Shown: positions 1 to 6,099 of the stretch, piece after piece
Position numbering within the stretch: position 1 is the stretch's first letter
Layout: each line of letters begins with the position of its first letter
NCBI GenBank assembly: GCA_023419055.1
Contig: JAEZYO010000666.1
Location: 1 to 8,583 of the forward strand
Length of the DNA: 8,583 nt
Origin: Pseudomonadota bacterium
Lineage (GTDB): Bacteria; Myxococcota; Polyangia; Polyangiales; Polyangiaceae
Direction: 5' to 3'
Position numbers and translations under genes: made by a program
The notes under the pieces: generated by a model
Seen by the model: only the letters and a program-made list of their open reading frames with translations
What the model was told of the DNA's origin: nothing
Database searches by the model: none

Positions 1-2
1 CT

Positions 3-836
3 CACCGGCAGCTCGAGGGCGCCGGCTTCATCGTGCGGAGACCCTTTCCCAGCCCTCGCTTCGACGCGGCGGATCCCTTCCTGCTGCTCGACGAGCTCGG
101 CCCCATCGACTACCGCCCGGGCGAAGCCACCGGGGCCCCGGATCATCCTCACCGCGGCTTCGAGACCGTCACCTACGTGCTCGAGGGTGAGACCGAACAC
201 GAAGACTCGGCCGGCCATCGCGGGACGCTCGGGCCCGGTGACGTGCAGTGGATGACCGCTGGCTCGGGCGTGGTGCACTCCGAGATGCCCTCCGCGCGCC
301 TGCAGCGCGAGGGCGGCCGCGTGCACGGGTTCCAGATCTGGGTGAACCTGCCCGCGAAGGACAAGCTCATCGCGCCGCGCTATCAAGAGATCAAGGCCGC
401 CGCGATCCCCGAGGCAAGGAGCGCTGACGGCAAGGTGACCGTCAAGGTCGTGGCTGGCGAGTCCCTCGGCGTACGTGCCGTGATCGAGACGCGCACGCCC
501 ATCTCCTACCTACATTTCAAGCTCGAGCCCGGCGGCCGCCACGTGCAGTCAGTGCCGGAAGCGCACCGCGCCTACGTGTACGTGTTCAGCGGCAACCTGC
601 GGGTCGCTTCCGAAACATTGGAGGAGGGTACCCTCGCGGTGCTCGGCCCGGGAGAAGGGGTCACGCTCGAAGCTGCTGCGGAGAACGACGCTAGCGCGCA
701 CGCTCTGTTGCTTTCAGGCGTGCCGCTCCGCGAGCCGGTCGCTCGTTATGGACCTTTCGTCATGAACACTCCTGCCGAAATTAAGGAAGCGATCCTCGAC
801 TACCAGGCGGGCCGCATGGGCGAGATCCGTCGCTAG
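3..836 (+). CDS. Pirin family protein (5' end outside window)
   Basis: This is a pirin: a two-domain cupin that binds a non-haem metal, usually iron. Bacterial members include quercetin dioxygenases and stress-related regulators; the substrate here cannot be told. Counting from the GTG at 33, the metal ligands of the first cupin are present: His38 and His40 in DHPHRGFETVTY, and His82 and Glu84 in VVHSEMP. The second cupin and the typical pirin ending (GPFVMNT near positions 750-770) follow. The frame stays open to the window edge, and the codons before the GTG read EGAGFIV, which matches the start of the pirin fold (EGAGF.VRRPFP in relatives). The GTG at 33 is therefore probably not the true start and the gene begins upstream. 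It ends at TAG 834-836, 111 bases before the first AIM24 gene. That gap holds a promoter-like site, so co-transcription with the AIM24 genes is not needed. Family assignment is very sure. Confidence 0.94.
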   Translation, partial: HRQLEGAGFIVRRPFPSPRFDAADPFLLLDELGPIDYRPGEATGAPDHPHRGFETVTYVLEGETEHEDSAGHRGTLGPGDVQWMTAGSGVVHSEMPSARLQREGGRVHGFQIWVNLPAKDKLIAPRYQEIKAAAIPEARSADGKVTVKVVAGESLGVRAVIETRTPISYLHFKLEPGGRHVQSVPEAHRAYVYVFSGNLRVASETLEEGTLAVLGPGEGVTLEAAAENDASAHALLLSGVPLREPVARYGPFVMNTPAEIKEAILDYQAGRMGEIRR

Positions 837-860
837 GAAACGTTCCTTCGTCGTGGCGGA

Positions 861-889
861 TTGTGCGGGTGCAAGCGGCCGGGTATAAC
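861..889 (+). promoter_or_regulatory. Candidate sigma-70 promoter of the AIM24 operon
   Basis: TTGTGC (861-866) and TATAAC (884-889) are separated by exactly 17 bases. The -10 matches TATAAT at five of six positions and the -35 matches TTGACA at three of six. The predicted transcript would begin near 896 and give a leader of about 50 bases before the ATG at 948. This is the only AT-rich patch in the gap between pirin and the first AIM24 gene. The prediction is by eye only. Confidence 0.5.
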
Positions 890-937
890 GGCTGACCGTA
901 TCGCGAACGCTCTGTCGCGCACGCGCCACGTCAAGAC

Positions 938-943
938 GAGGGA
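938..943 (+). promoter_or_regulatory. Shine-Dalgarno site for first AIM24 gene
   Basis: GAGGGA lies four bases before the ATG at 948. It decides the start: the in-frame TTG at 861 would add 29 residues with no resemblance to the family, has no such site, and falls on the candidate -35 box. Confidence 0.65.
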
Positions 944-947
944 ACTG

Positions 948-1724
948 ATGCAAAACCACTTGGTGCCCGATCCGGGGCACCCTCAGTCGCACATCCAGAC
1001 CGTGGCTCCGGCTCACGGCGCGCCGTACGGCTCGGCTCATCAGATCACGCATGGGCCGAGCTTCGCCATGTTGCGCGTGGACCTCCGGCCGGGCGAGACG
1101 CTCGTCGCGGAAGCGGGCGCCATGGTCGCGCGGCATCAACCCGTGGCCATGGAGGTGAAGCTCAACGCGGGGCGCTCGGCCGGCTTCTTCGCCAAGCTGA
1201 AGGCGCTCTTCATCGCTATTTTGCGCAAGGCGATCGGGGGCGAGACCTTCTTCGTCAACCACTTCACGGCGCCGCAAGGCGGTTCGGTCTGGCTCGCGCC
1301 CTCGCTCTCGGGGCAGGTCCAGTACCGGCGAATGAACGGGGAGACGCTGATTCTCTCGACCGGCGCGTACCTCGCTCACATGGGTGAAGTCGACTTGAAG
1401 CTCAAGTTCGGCGGGCTCTCGGGCATCCTGGCCAAAGAAGGCGCCTTCTTTCTGGCGGTGTCCGGCGCGGGCGACCTCTGGTTCACGAGCTACGGCGGCA
1501 TCGAGTACATCGACGTGAACGGGAGCTACATCGTCGATAACGGTCACCTCGTGGGGTACGAGGGCAACCTGACCTTCAGCATCCGCAGCGCAGGCGGAGG
1601 CCTCCTCGGCTTCGCGGCCTCCGGTGAAGGTCTCGTGTGCGAGTTCCAGGGTCAGGGTCGAGTCTGGATCCAGACCCGCAACTTGAGCTCTCTGGTCGGT
1701 TGGCTTTCCCCGCTCTTGCCCTGA
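948..1724 (+). CDS. AIM24/TIGR00266 family protein, paralogue 1 (extended form)
   Basis: A 258-residue member of the AIM24 (DUF124, TIGR00266) family. The family folds as a TRAP-like beta barrel and forms oligomers; the yeast relative Aim24 works in mitochondrial inner-membrane organisation, but the bacterial role is not established. Family landmarks seen are AEAGAM (residues 54-59), GGETFF..HFTA (97-108), KEGAFFLAVSGAG (163-175), YGGI (182-185), DNGHLV (197-202) and the C-terminal signature SGEGLVC...GQGR.WIQTRN (225-245). Compared with its two neighbours it has about 38 extra, His/Pro-rich residues at the N terminus and an insertion of about a dozen hydrophobic and basic residues at 80-96 (FFAKLKALFIAILRKAI), where the others have only a short GGL..G.KR loop. 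No signal peptide is seen, so the protein is probably cytoplasmic or membrane-associated. It is the first gene of three on one strand, 7 bases before the next. The ATG start is chosen for its Shine-Dalgarno site. Family is sure; function unknown. Confidence 0.92.
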   Translation: MQNHLVPDPGHPQSHIQTVAPAHGAPYGSAHQITHGPSFAMLRVDLRPGETLVAEAGAMVARHQPVAMEVKLNAGRSAGFFAKLKALFIAILRKAIGGETFFVNHFTAPQGGSVWLAPSLSGQVQYRRMNGETLILSTGAYLAHMGEVDLKLKFGGLSGILAKEGAFFLAVSGAGDLWFTSYGGIEYIDVNGSYIVDNGHLVGYEGNLTFSIRSAGGGLLGFAASGEGLVCEFQGQGRVWIQTRNLSSLVGWLSPLLP

Positions 1725-1731
1725 GAAAACC

Positions 1732-2406
1732 ATGCAATTCGACGTGCTTTATCGGCCCGCCCACTCGATGGCGCGGGTGATTCTGAACCCGAACGAGTCA
1801 GTGACCGCCGAGTCGGGCGCGATGATCGGGATGTCCCCGAACGTGCAGATGCAGACGCAAGCCGGCGGCTTGATGAGCGGCATCAAGCGCATGTTCGGCG
1901 GCGAGTCGTTCTTTCGCAACACCTTCACCGCGTACAACGGCCAGGGTGAGGTGCTGCTCGCGCACGCGCTCTGTGGAGACATGCGCGTGCTCGAGATGAC
2001 GCAAGCGGGCTTCTTCGTCCAGAGCTCGAGCTTCGTCGCGTCCACGCCGAACGTCGCGACCGAGACCAAGGTAGGCGGCTTCAAGAGCTTCTTCGCGGGC
2101 GAAGGCGTCTTCGTGCTGAAGGCCACCGCGCCTTCACCGGGTGCGCTCCTCATCGGCGCGTTCGGCGGCATCGAGGAGATGCAATGCGACGGCAACCTGG
2201 TGATCGACACGGGCCACCTCGTGGCCTGGGACGCCACGCTCGACTACTCCGTGGGCAAGAGCGGGAGCGGCTGGATCGCGTCCTTCCTGTCCGGTGAGGG
2301 GCTGGTCTGTCACTTCCGCGGCCAGGGCAGAATCTGGATTCAGACGCGTAACCCCGCAGCGTACGGCGAGACCGTCGGCGCCATGCTCCCGGCTCGTTCA
2401 GGCTGA
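1732..2406 (+). CDS. AIM24/TIGR00266 family protein, paralogue 2
   Basis: A 224-residue AIM24 family protein of ordinary family length, starting directly with the first beta strand (MQFDVLYRP). Landmarks are AESGAM (26-31), the short loop AGGLMSGIKRMFGGESFF (44-61), FTA (65-67), GEGVFVL (123-129), FGGI (144-147), DTGHLV (159-164) and the C-terminal signature SGEGLVC.F.GQGRIWIQTRN (187-207). It begins 7 bases after the stop of paralogue 1 and ends 15 bases before paralogue 3. No good Shine-Dalgarno site precedes its ATG (the gap is GAAAACC), so its translation may be coupled to the gene before it. It lacks the insertion and N-terminal extension of paralogue 1. The three proteins share the fold signature but differ over most other positions, so this is an old duplication and not a recent one. 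A mixed oligomer with its neighbours is plausible but inferred. Confidence 0.93.
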   Translation: MQFDVLYRPAHSMARVILNPNESVTAESGAMIGMSPNVQMQTQAGGLMSGIKRMFGGESFFRNTFTAYNGQGEVLLAHALCGDMRVLEMTQAGFFVQSSSFVASTPNVATETKVGGFKSFFAGEGVFVLKATAPSPGALLIGAFGGIEEMQCDGNLVIDTGHLVAWDATLDYSVGKSGSGWIASFLSGEGLVCHFRGQGRIWIQTRNPAAYGETVGAMLPARSG

Positions 2407-2408
2407 TC

Positions 2409-2413
2409 GAGGA
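2409..2413 (+). promoter_or_regulatory. Shine-Dalgarno site for third AIM24 gene
   Basis: GAGGA ends 8 bases before the ATG at 2422 and begins just after the stop of the preceding gene. This supports independent ribosome entry within the operon. Confidence 0.6.
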
Positions 2414-2421
2414 ACATCAGG

Positions 2422-3105
2422 ATGCGCTACCAAATCCTTCAGAAACCAGACTTCGCCGCGATCCGAGTGCACTTCGATCAGGGCGGCGAGCAGCTCGTGT
2501 GCGAGAGCGCAGCGATGCTCGCTCGCGACTCCGCCATCGACATGAAGACGCAGCTGCAGGGCGGGCTCCTCGCTGCTGCCAAGCGCAAGCTGCTCGGCGG
2601 TGAGAGCCTCTTCACGAACACCTTCACCGCGAGCCAGCCTGGGCAAACGCTGTGGCTCGCTCCGGGCGCGGAAGGCGATCTCGAGGTGATCGAGCTCAAC
2701 GGTCAGTACCCGGTGTTCCTCTCGTCCGGCGCCTTTCTCGCCGCGCCGCCCAGCGTGCAGATCGACACGAAGTGGCAGGGGGCGCGCGGCTTCTTCAGCG
2801 GAGCCGGGCTCTTCTTGTTGCAGGCGAGCGGCTACGGCCCGCTCTTCTTCTCGGCGTACGGCGGCATCCACGCCGTGGACGTCGGGCCCTACGGCTACAC
2901 CTGCGATACGGGGCACGTGGTCGGGTTCACCGGTGGGCTCAACTACACCGTCAACAAGGTCGGCGGCTTGAAGAGCCTGTTTTTCTCGGGTGAGGGCCTG
3001 GTGTGCACCTTCACGGGCCAGGGCAGGCTCTGGGTCTCGACGCGCAACTCGTCGAGCCTCGTGAACTTCCTGCACCCGTTCCGCCCCGTGAAGAGCAACG
3101 GCTGA
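2422..3105 (+). CDS. AIM24/TIGR00266 family protein, paralogue 3
   Basis: A 227-residue AIM24 family protein, the last of the three. Landmarks are CESAAM (27-32), QGGLLAAAKRKLLGGESLF (46-64), NTFTA (66-70), GAGLFLLQASGYG (127-139), YGGI (146-149), DTGHVVGF (162-169) and the C-terminal signature SGEGLVC.F.GQGRLW.STRN (189-209). Where most members have EG.F before the central strand, this one reads GAGLF, losing the acidic residue. In the last signature Ser replaces Gln before TRN. It is closer in loop structure to paralogue 2 than to paralogue 1. A strong hairpin starts 9 bases after the stop and probably ends the transcript. No signal peptide or membrane segment is evident. Family is sure; molecular role unknown. 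Confidence 0.93.
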   Translation: MRYQILQKPDFAAIRVHFDQGGEQLVCESAAMLARDSAIDMKTQLQGGLLAAAKRKLLGGESLFTNTFTASQPGQTLWLAPGAEGDLEVIELNGQYPVFLSSGAFLAAPPSVQIDTKWQGARGFFSGAGLFLLQASGYGPLFFSAYGGIHAVDVGPYGYTCDTGHVVGFTGGLNYTVNKVGGLKSLFFSGEGLVCTFTGQGRLWVSTRNSSSLVNFLHPFRPVKSNG

Positions 3106-3114
3106 GGCGCGACG

Positions 3115-3146
3115 CAGCCGAGGGCCGCGCGTGCGGCTCTCGGCTG
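3115..3146. terminator. Strong hairpin between convergent genes, probable two-way terminator
   Basis: The arms at 3115-3128 and 3133-3146 pair over 14 bases (13 Watson-Crick pairs and one G-T), closing a four-base loop GCGT. The hairpin sits in the 58-base gap between the third AIM24 gene (stop at 3105) and the PilZ gene on the other strand (stop at 3164). No run of T follows on either strand, so it is not a textbook intrinsic terminator. It may stop RNA polymerase in both directions, aid Rho-dependent ending or protect 3' ends. Confidence 0.6.
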
Positions 3147-3163
3147 GTCTCGTGAGCGTGGGC

Positions 3164-5983
3164 TCAGCGAGGCTCGCGCGAGAGCTCCGTCAGCGCGCCG
3201 CACTTGATGATCACCGAGCCGCCCGGCTCGATGAACTCCCCGAGCGCACGACCGAGCCGCACGAACTTGGTGCCGCAGTTGACGACGAGCGGCGTGTTAG
3301 TCGCGCCGACGTCGTTCGCCAGCACGAAGACGCGCGCGTCGGCGCTCGAACGCACGAACAGGTAGCCTTGCCGCGCCGCGAGCTTCGTGAGGTCGACCTC
3401 GGGCGTCACGGCCTCGGGTAGCGCGGACGCTGCGCTCGGAGGCGCAGCTGAGGCCGCGGGCTCCGCTGTCGGCTCCGTGGACGCAGCCGGCGCTGGCGCC
3501 GGACTCACCGATGAGGCCGCCGACGCGCTCGAGGGGGCTTCGACTACCGCCGACGCGCTCGGCGCAGGCTCGAATGGAGCCTCGACCGGGGGCGCCGCCG
3601 ACGCGGTCGGTGGCGCTGCGGGAGCGCTCTCTCTGGTCTTCGGAACCTTCACCGTGGCCGTTGGTCGGGAGATCGCGCCCTGCTTGGTGCGCGCCACGAA
3701 GACGCTCGCTCCGGCCAGAGCGCCCACGAGCAGGAGACCCAGCAGCAGTAGCGGTGTTCGAGCCCCCTTCTTCGCAGCGGGAGTGCTGCTCGACGTCGGG
3801 GGCGCAGCGGCGATTCCGGCCCACGACGCGGCGGGCAAGCTCGCGGTCGGCTTCGGGGCGGCGGCGCGCTTCGTCGTGAGGGCATCTCGCGACTCGTCCC
3901 TGGCGACCGAGACCGTTTTCCCGGGAGTGGTCACCGCGACGTCCACGGCCTTCGTGGCTGGCGGCGGCGACTGCGCGGACACGAAGGTCGTTTCGGACGA
4001 GCCGTTCGCGCGCGGGAAGAGCGCGTCGGCGGAGAGATCGTTCTCTTTTGGCAGCTCCGCCTTCGGCATCGCGGCCACCGGAGTGGGCGCGTTGGCGAGC
4101 GGGTTCATCACCGCCGTGGACGCGAGAGACGGTGAGGGCGTGACGCGAGCGGGCGCAGGGGTGGGAGAGCGCGTTGGAGCGCTCATGACCGCCGTCGAAC
4201 CGAGCCCCGGAGGCGGCGGAGTATGGAGCGGCGGCGCCAGCGCCGTGGCGCGCGAAGGGGGCGGCGAGACTGCCGGCGCGCTCCCGGCTCCCAGCGCCTT
4301 GATGATGGGGGGGCCACCCATCATCAGCGTGGCTTTCGCGGACGGAAGCGCGGTGGCCGAGGCGAGGCTCGCGCGTGGCGGAGGAGGGGGCGGCCCGCCT
4401 GCCGCGGCAGGGTTGGTCGCCGCCTGGGCGGGCTTCGCCGCGGCTTTCTCGGAGCTCGGCGCGGCTTTCTCGGAGTTCGGTGGTGGGACCTCCGGAGGGA
4501 GCGCCGACACGCGCTCGAAGACGTCGTTTCGATCGAAGCTCATCGATACGGGGAGCGCCCCGGAAGAGGGCAGATCCTGTTGGTCGAGCGCCTCGGCGAG
4601 CATCAGCCCGACGTCGCTGTGCTGGAGCTCGCGAGGTTCACCGGGGACATCTTCCTCCAGCCCGCCGAGCACCTCGTCCACCTCGTCGACGGGTGGCTTG
4701 GAGGGGCGCGCGACCTTCGGCGCCTCGGGTTGGGGCGCGACCTCGGCCGTCGGGGGCGTCGGTGACGCCTCGGGCGTGGAGCGACCGTCGCCGAGGGGGC
4801 GCGGGACTGCGCCGCGCGCGGCCGGCTCTTGGGCTCGTATCGCGGAGGACGACTTGAATCCGGCAGGCTTTGCGGCCGCTGCGGCCGGCGGCGCCGGCGT
4901 CTGCAAGAAGTCCTGACAAGCGCGCAGCCAGGTCTTCAAATCTTCGTCGTCGCTCTCGTCCAGCTTGACGCCGAACCCCGGCGGCGCGCTCGCGATCGAG
5001 CCGGACCCGTAGCGGAACCGGCGCGCGATCTTCCCCCTCAGCCGCACGAGCTTCTCGCGCCGGGGAGGCCTGAGCTCGATCCACACGTCCGAGAACTCGC
5101 AGGGCAGGAGGCTACGGACGTAGATGCCGTTCGGGCTGATGTCGTAGGTGAAGCCGAACTCGTCGGCGTTCGATTCGGACTCGCGGAAATGCACCGGCGT
5201 GCCGTAGAGCGCGCGCCACTCCTTGCGCTTGTTCCCGCGCGAGAACACGAGCTCGTTGGCGACGAACAGCACGTCCTCCGGCGATCCGGTCGAGGCGGTG
5301 ACGGCGACGCGCTCGATCCCGCTCAAGCTCTGCACCACCTTCTGCAGGCTGCGCTGGTCCGTGAGCACGACCCACATCGGGAGCGCGCCGGACTGCTCGA
5401 CCGTCTCGATCAGCTTGCGAGGAGCGCTGAGCCCCGCGTTCAACACGCACAGGCGCGTCTCGAACTGCGAGGCGTAGTACTCCGCCGACGCAGCGTCGAT
5501 CGCGTACTTCACGGAATAACCCGCTTGGGTGAGCACACGGCCCAGCAGCGTGCAGCGCTCCGGGTTCGACTCGGCGACGACCGCCTGTCCGAAGCTTTCG
5601 TCGGTCACGGCCGAGCTCGCGCCGAGCGCCAGCAGGCGCTCGGCGAGCGGGCCCTCTTGCCCGAGCGGCGCCAGGTCGTCGGCCCCCCACGCGAAGACGC
5701 GGTTGAACGAGAGCTCGCCCGGGTTGCGCGACAGCCCGATGATGGGCACCCGGCGCAGCTGTTCGCTGGCGCGCGCCTTACGGCAGAAATTTTCGGCGCC
5801 CAGCGCCGCCATGTCCACGAGGACGGCGAGGGGGGAATTATTTTGGACCTCGGCCAGAGCCCTCGGCGGGTCGCGCGTGATCACGAGCTCCGCGGATGCC
5901 CGACGGCACGCCGCTTCGATGGTGGCGCGGTGCTCGCCGGTAGGACTACCGAGCGCGACGACTCTATTCGGCGACTCGCTCAC
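3164..5983 (-). CDS. Receiver-like/PilZ membrane protein with PEGA-like periplasmic domain
   Basis: A 939-residue protein of several parts. Residues 5-122 and 131-245 look like two receiver domains without a working active site: the first keeps an Asp (57) at the end of strand 3 but lacks the early acidic pair and the late Lys, and the second has Asn182 in the Asp position. Residues 249-360 form a PilZ domain with both c-di-GMP motifs, RKEWR (253-257) and DISPNG (281-286), then a PGFGVKL strand. Residues 361-740 are a Pro/Ala-rich, probably disordered linker. One membrane helix follows (about 744-764), then a second Ala/Pro/Ser-rich linker to about 865 and a small beta-rich domain (871-935) resembling PEGA, with Cys903 and Cys928. 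PilZ should be cytoplasmic and the C terminus periplasmic. The start is GTG with no clear Shine-Dalgarno site. The gene converges with the AIM24 operon and diverges from the lipoprotein gene. No symbol is offered. It is probably a c-di-GMP or phosphorylation-responsive envelope factor; the output is unknown. Confidence 0.85.
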   Translation of the reverse strand: MSESPNRVVALGSPTGEHRATIEAACRRASAELVITRDPPRALAEVQNNSPLAVLVDMAALGAENFCRKARASEQLRRVPIIGLSRNPGELSFNRVFAWGADDLAPLGQEGPLAERLLALGASSAVTDESFGQAVVAESNPERCTLLGRVLTQAGYSVKYAIDAASAEYYASQFETRLCVLNAGLSAPRKLIETVEQSGALPMWVVLTDQRSLQKVVQSLSGIERVAVTASTGSPEDVLFVANELVFSRGNKRKEWRALYGTPVHFRESESNADEFGFTYDISPNGIYVRSLLPCEFSDVWIELRPPRREKLVRLRGKIARRFRYGSGSIASAPPGFGVKLDESDDEDLKTWLRACQDFLQTPAPPAAAAAKPAGFKSSSAIRAQEPAARGAVPRPLGDGRSTPEASPTPPTAEVAPQPEAPKVARPSKPPVDEVDEVLGGLEEDVPGEPRELQHSDVGLMLAEALDQQDLPSSGALPVSMSFDRNDVFERVSALPPEVPPPNSEKAAPSSEKAAAKPAQAATNPAAAGGPPPPPPRASLASATALPSAKATLMMGGPPIIKALGAGSAPAVSPPPSRATALAPPLHTPPPPGLGSTAVMSAPTRSPTPAPARVTPSPSLASTAVMNPLANAPTPVAAMPKAELPKENDLSADALFPRANGSSETTFVSAQSPPPATKAVDVAVTTPGKTVSVARDESRDALTTKRAAAPKPTASLPAASWAGIAAAPPTSSSTPAAKKGARTPLLLLGLLLVGALAGASVFVARTKQGAISRPTATVKVPKTRESAPAAPPTASAAPPVEAPFEPAPSASAVVEAPSSASAASSVSPAPAPAASTEPTAEPAASAAPPSAASALPEAVTPEVDLTKLAARQGYLFVRSSADARVFVLANDVGATNTPLVVNCGTKFVRLGRALGEFIEPGGSVIIKCGALTELSREPR
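4441..4482. repeat. 21-bp tandem duplication inside the PilZ protein linker
   Basis: Units 4441-4461 and 4462-4482 begin with the same 14 bases (CGGCTTTCTCGGAG) and differ at only a couple of later positions. In the protein this gives two SEKAA-type heptads (around residues 503-516). The repeat keeps frame and seems to be a local slippage expansion of the disordered linker. Confidence 0.7.
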
Positions 5984-5991
5984 AGTCCGGG

Positions 5992-5997
5992 ATGCTA
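5992..5997 (-). promoter_or_regulatory. Possible -10 box just upstream of the PilZ gene start
   Basis: On the minus strand TAGCAT (four of six matches to TATAAT, with the key TA....T positions) ends 8 bases before the GTG start. With a 17-base spacer the -35 would be TTTCGA (6015-6020), a weak match inside the palindrome TTTCGAAA (6013-6020). If real, the transcript would begin at or next to the start codon, giving a leaderless message; this would fit the lack of a Shine-Dalgarno site. Tentative. Confidence 0.3.
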
Positions 5998-6087
5998 TCT
6001 CGGCGGAGGCAGTTTCGAAACGAAGAGAATCCGCGCGCCCGGCCGCCGGGCTGGTGCAGGCGGTCGCGGAGTCTCACCCCGGGCTTC

Positions 6088-6095
6088 GAGGAGGA
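6088..6095 (+). promoter_or_regulatory. Perfect Shine-Dalgarno site for the lipoprotein gene
   Basis: GAGGAGGA contains the full AGGAGG (6089-6094), five bases before the ATG at 6100. It fixes this start over possible upstream in-frame starts and places the signal peptide exactly at the N terminus. Confidence 0.85.
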
Positions 6096-6099
6096 CGTC

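Noticed and set aside
861..947. N-terminal extension of the first AIM24 gene from TTG 861
   Set aside because: There is no family similarity and no Shine-Dalgarno site, and it overlaps a promoter-like site; ATG 948 is better.
714..1733. A 339-codon open frame on the - strand opposite the first AIM24 gene
   Set aside because: It lies antisense to well-supported pirin and AIM24 genes, its product is rich in Arg/Glu/Ala with no recognisable family, and no ribosome site was seen.
948..3105. Recent tandem duplication as the origin of the AIM24 genes
   Set aside because: Nucleotide similarity is confined to the family signatures, chiefly the C-terminal one; the rest has diverged, so the duplication is old.
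3387..4916. A 509-codon open frame on the + strand opposite the PilZ protein linker
   Set aside because: It is the antisense shadow of Ala/Pro/Ser-rich codons in GC-rich DNA; its product is low-complexity Ala/Gly sequence with no domain, and the minus-strand gene has clear domains on both sides.
5992..6099. Extension of the lipoprotein gene upstream of ATG 6100
   Set aside because: The extra residues are Arg-rich and would bury the signal peptide; ATG 6100 has a perfect Shine-Dalgarno site.
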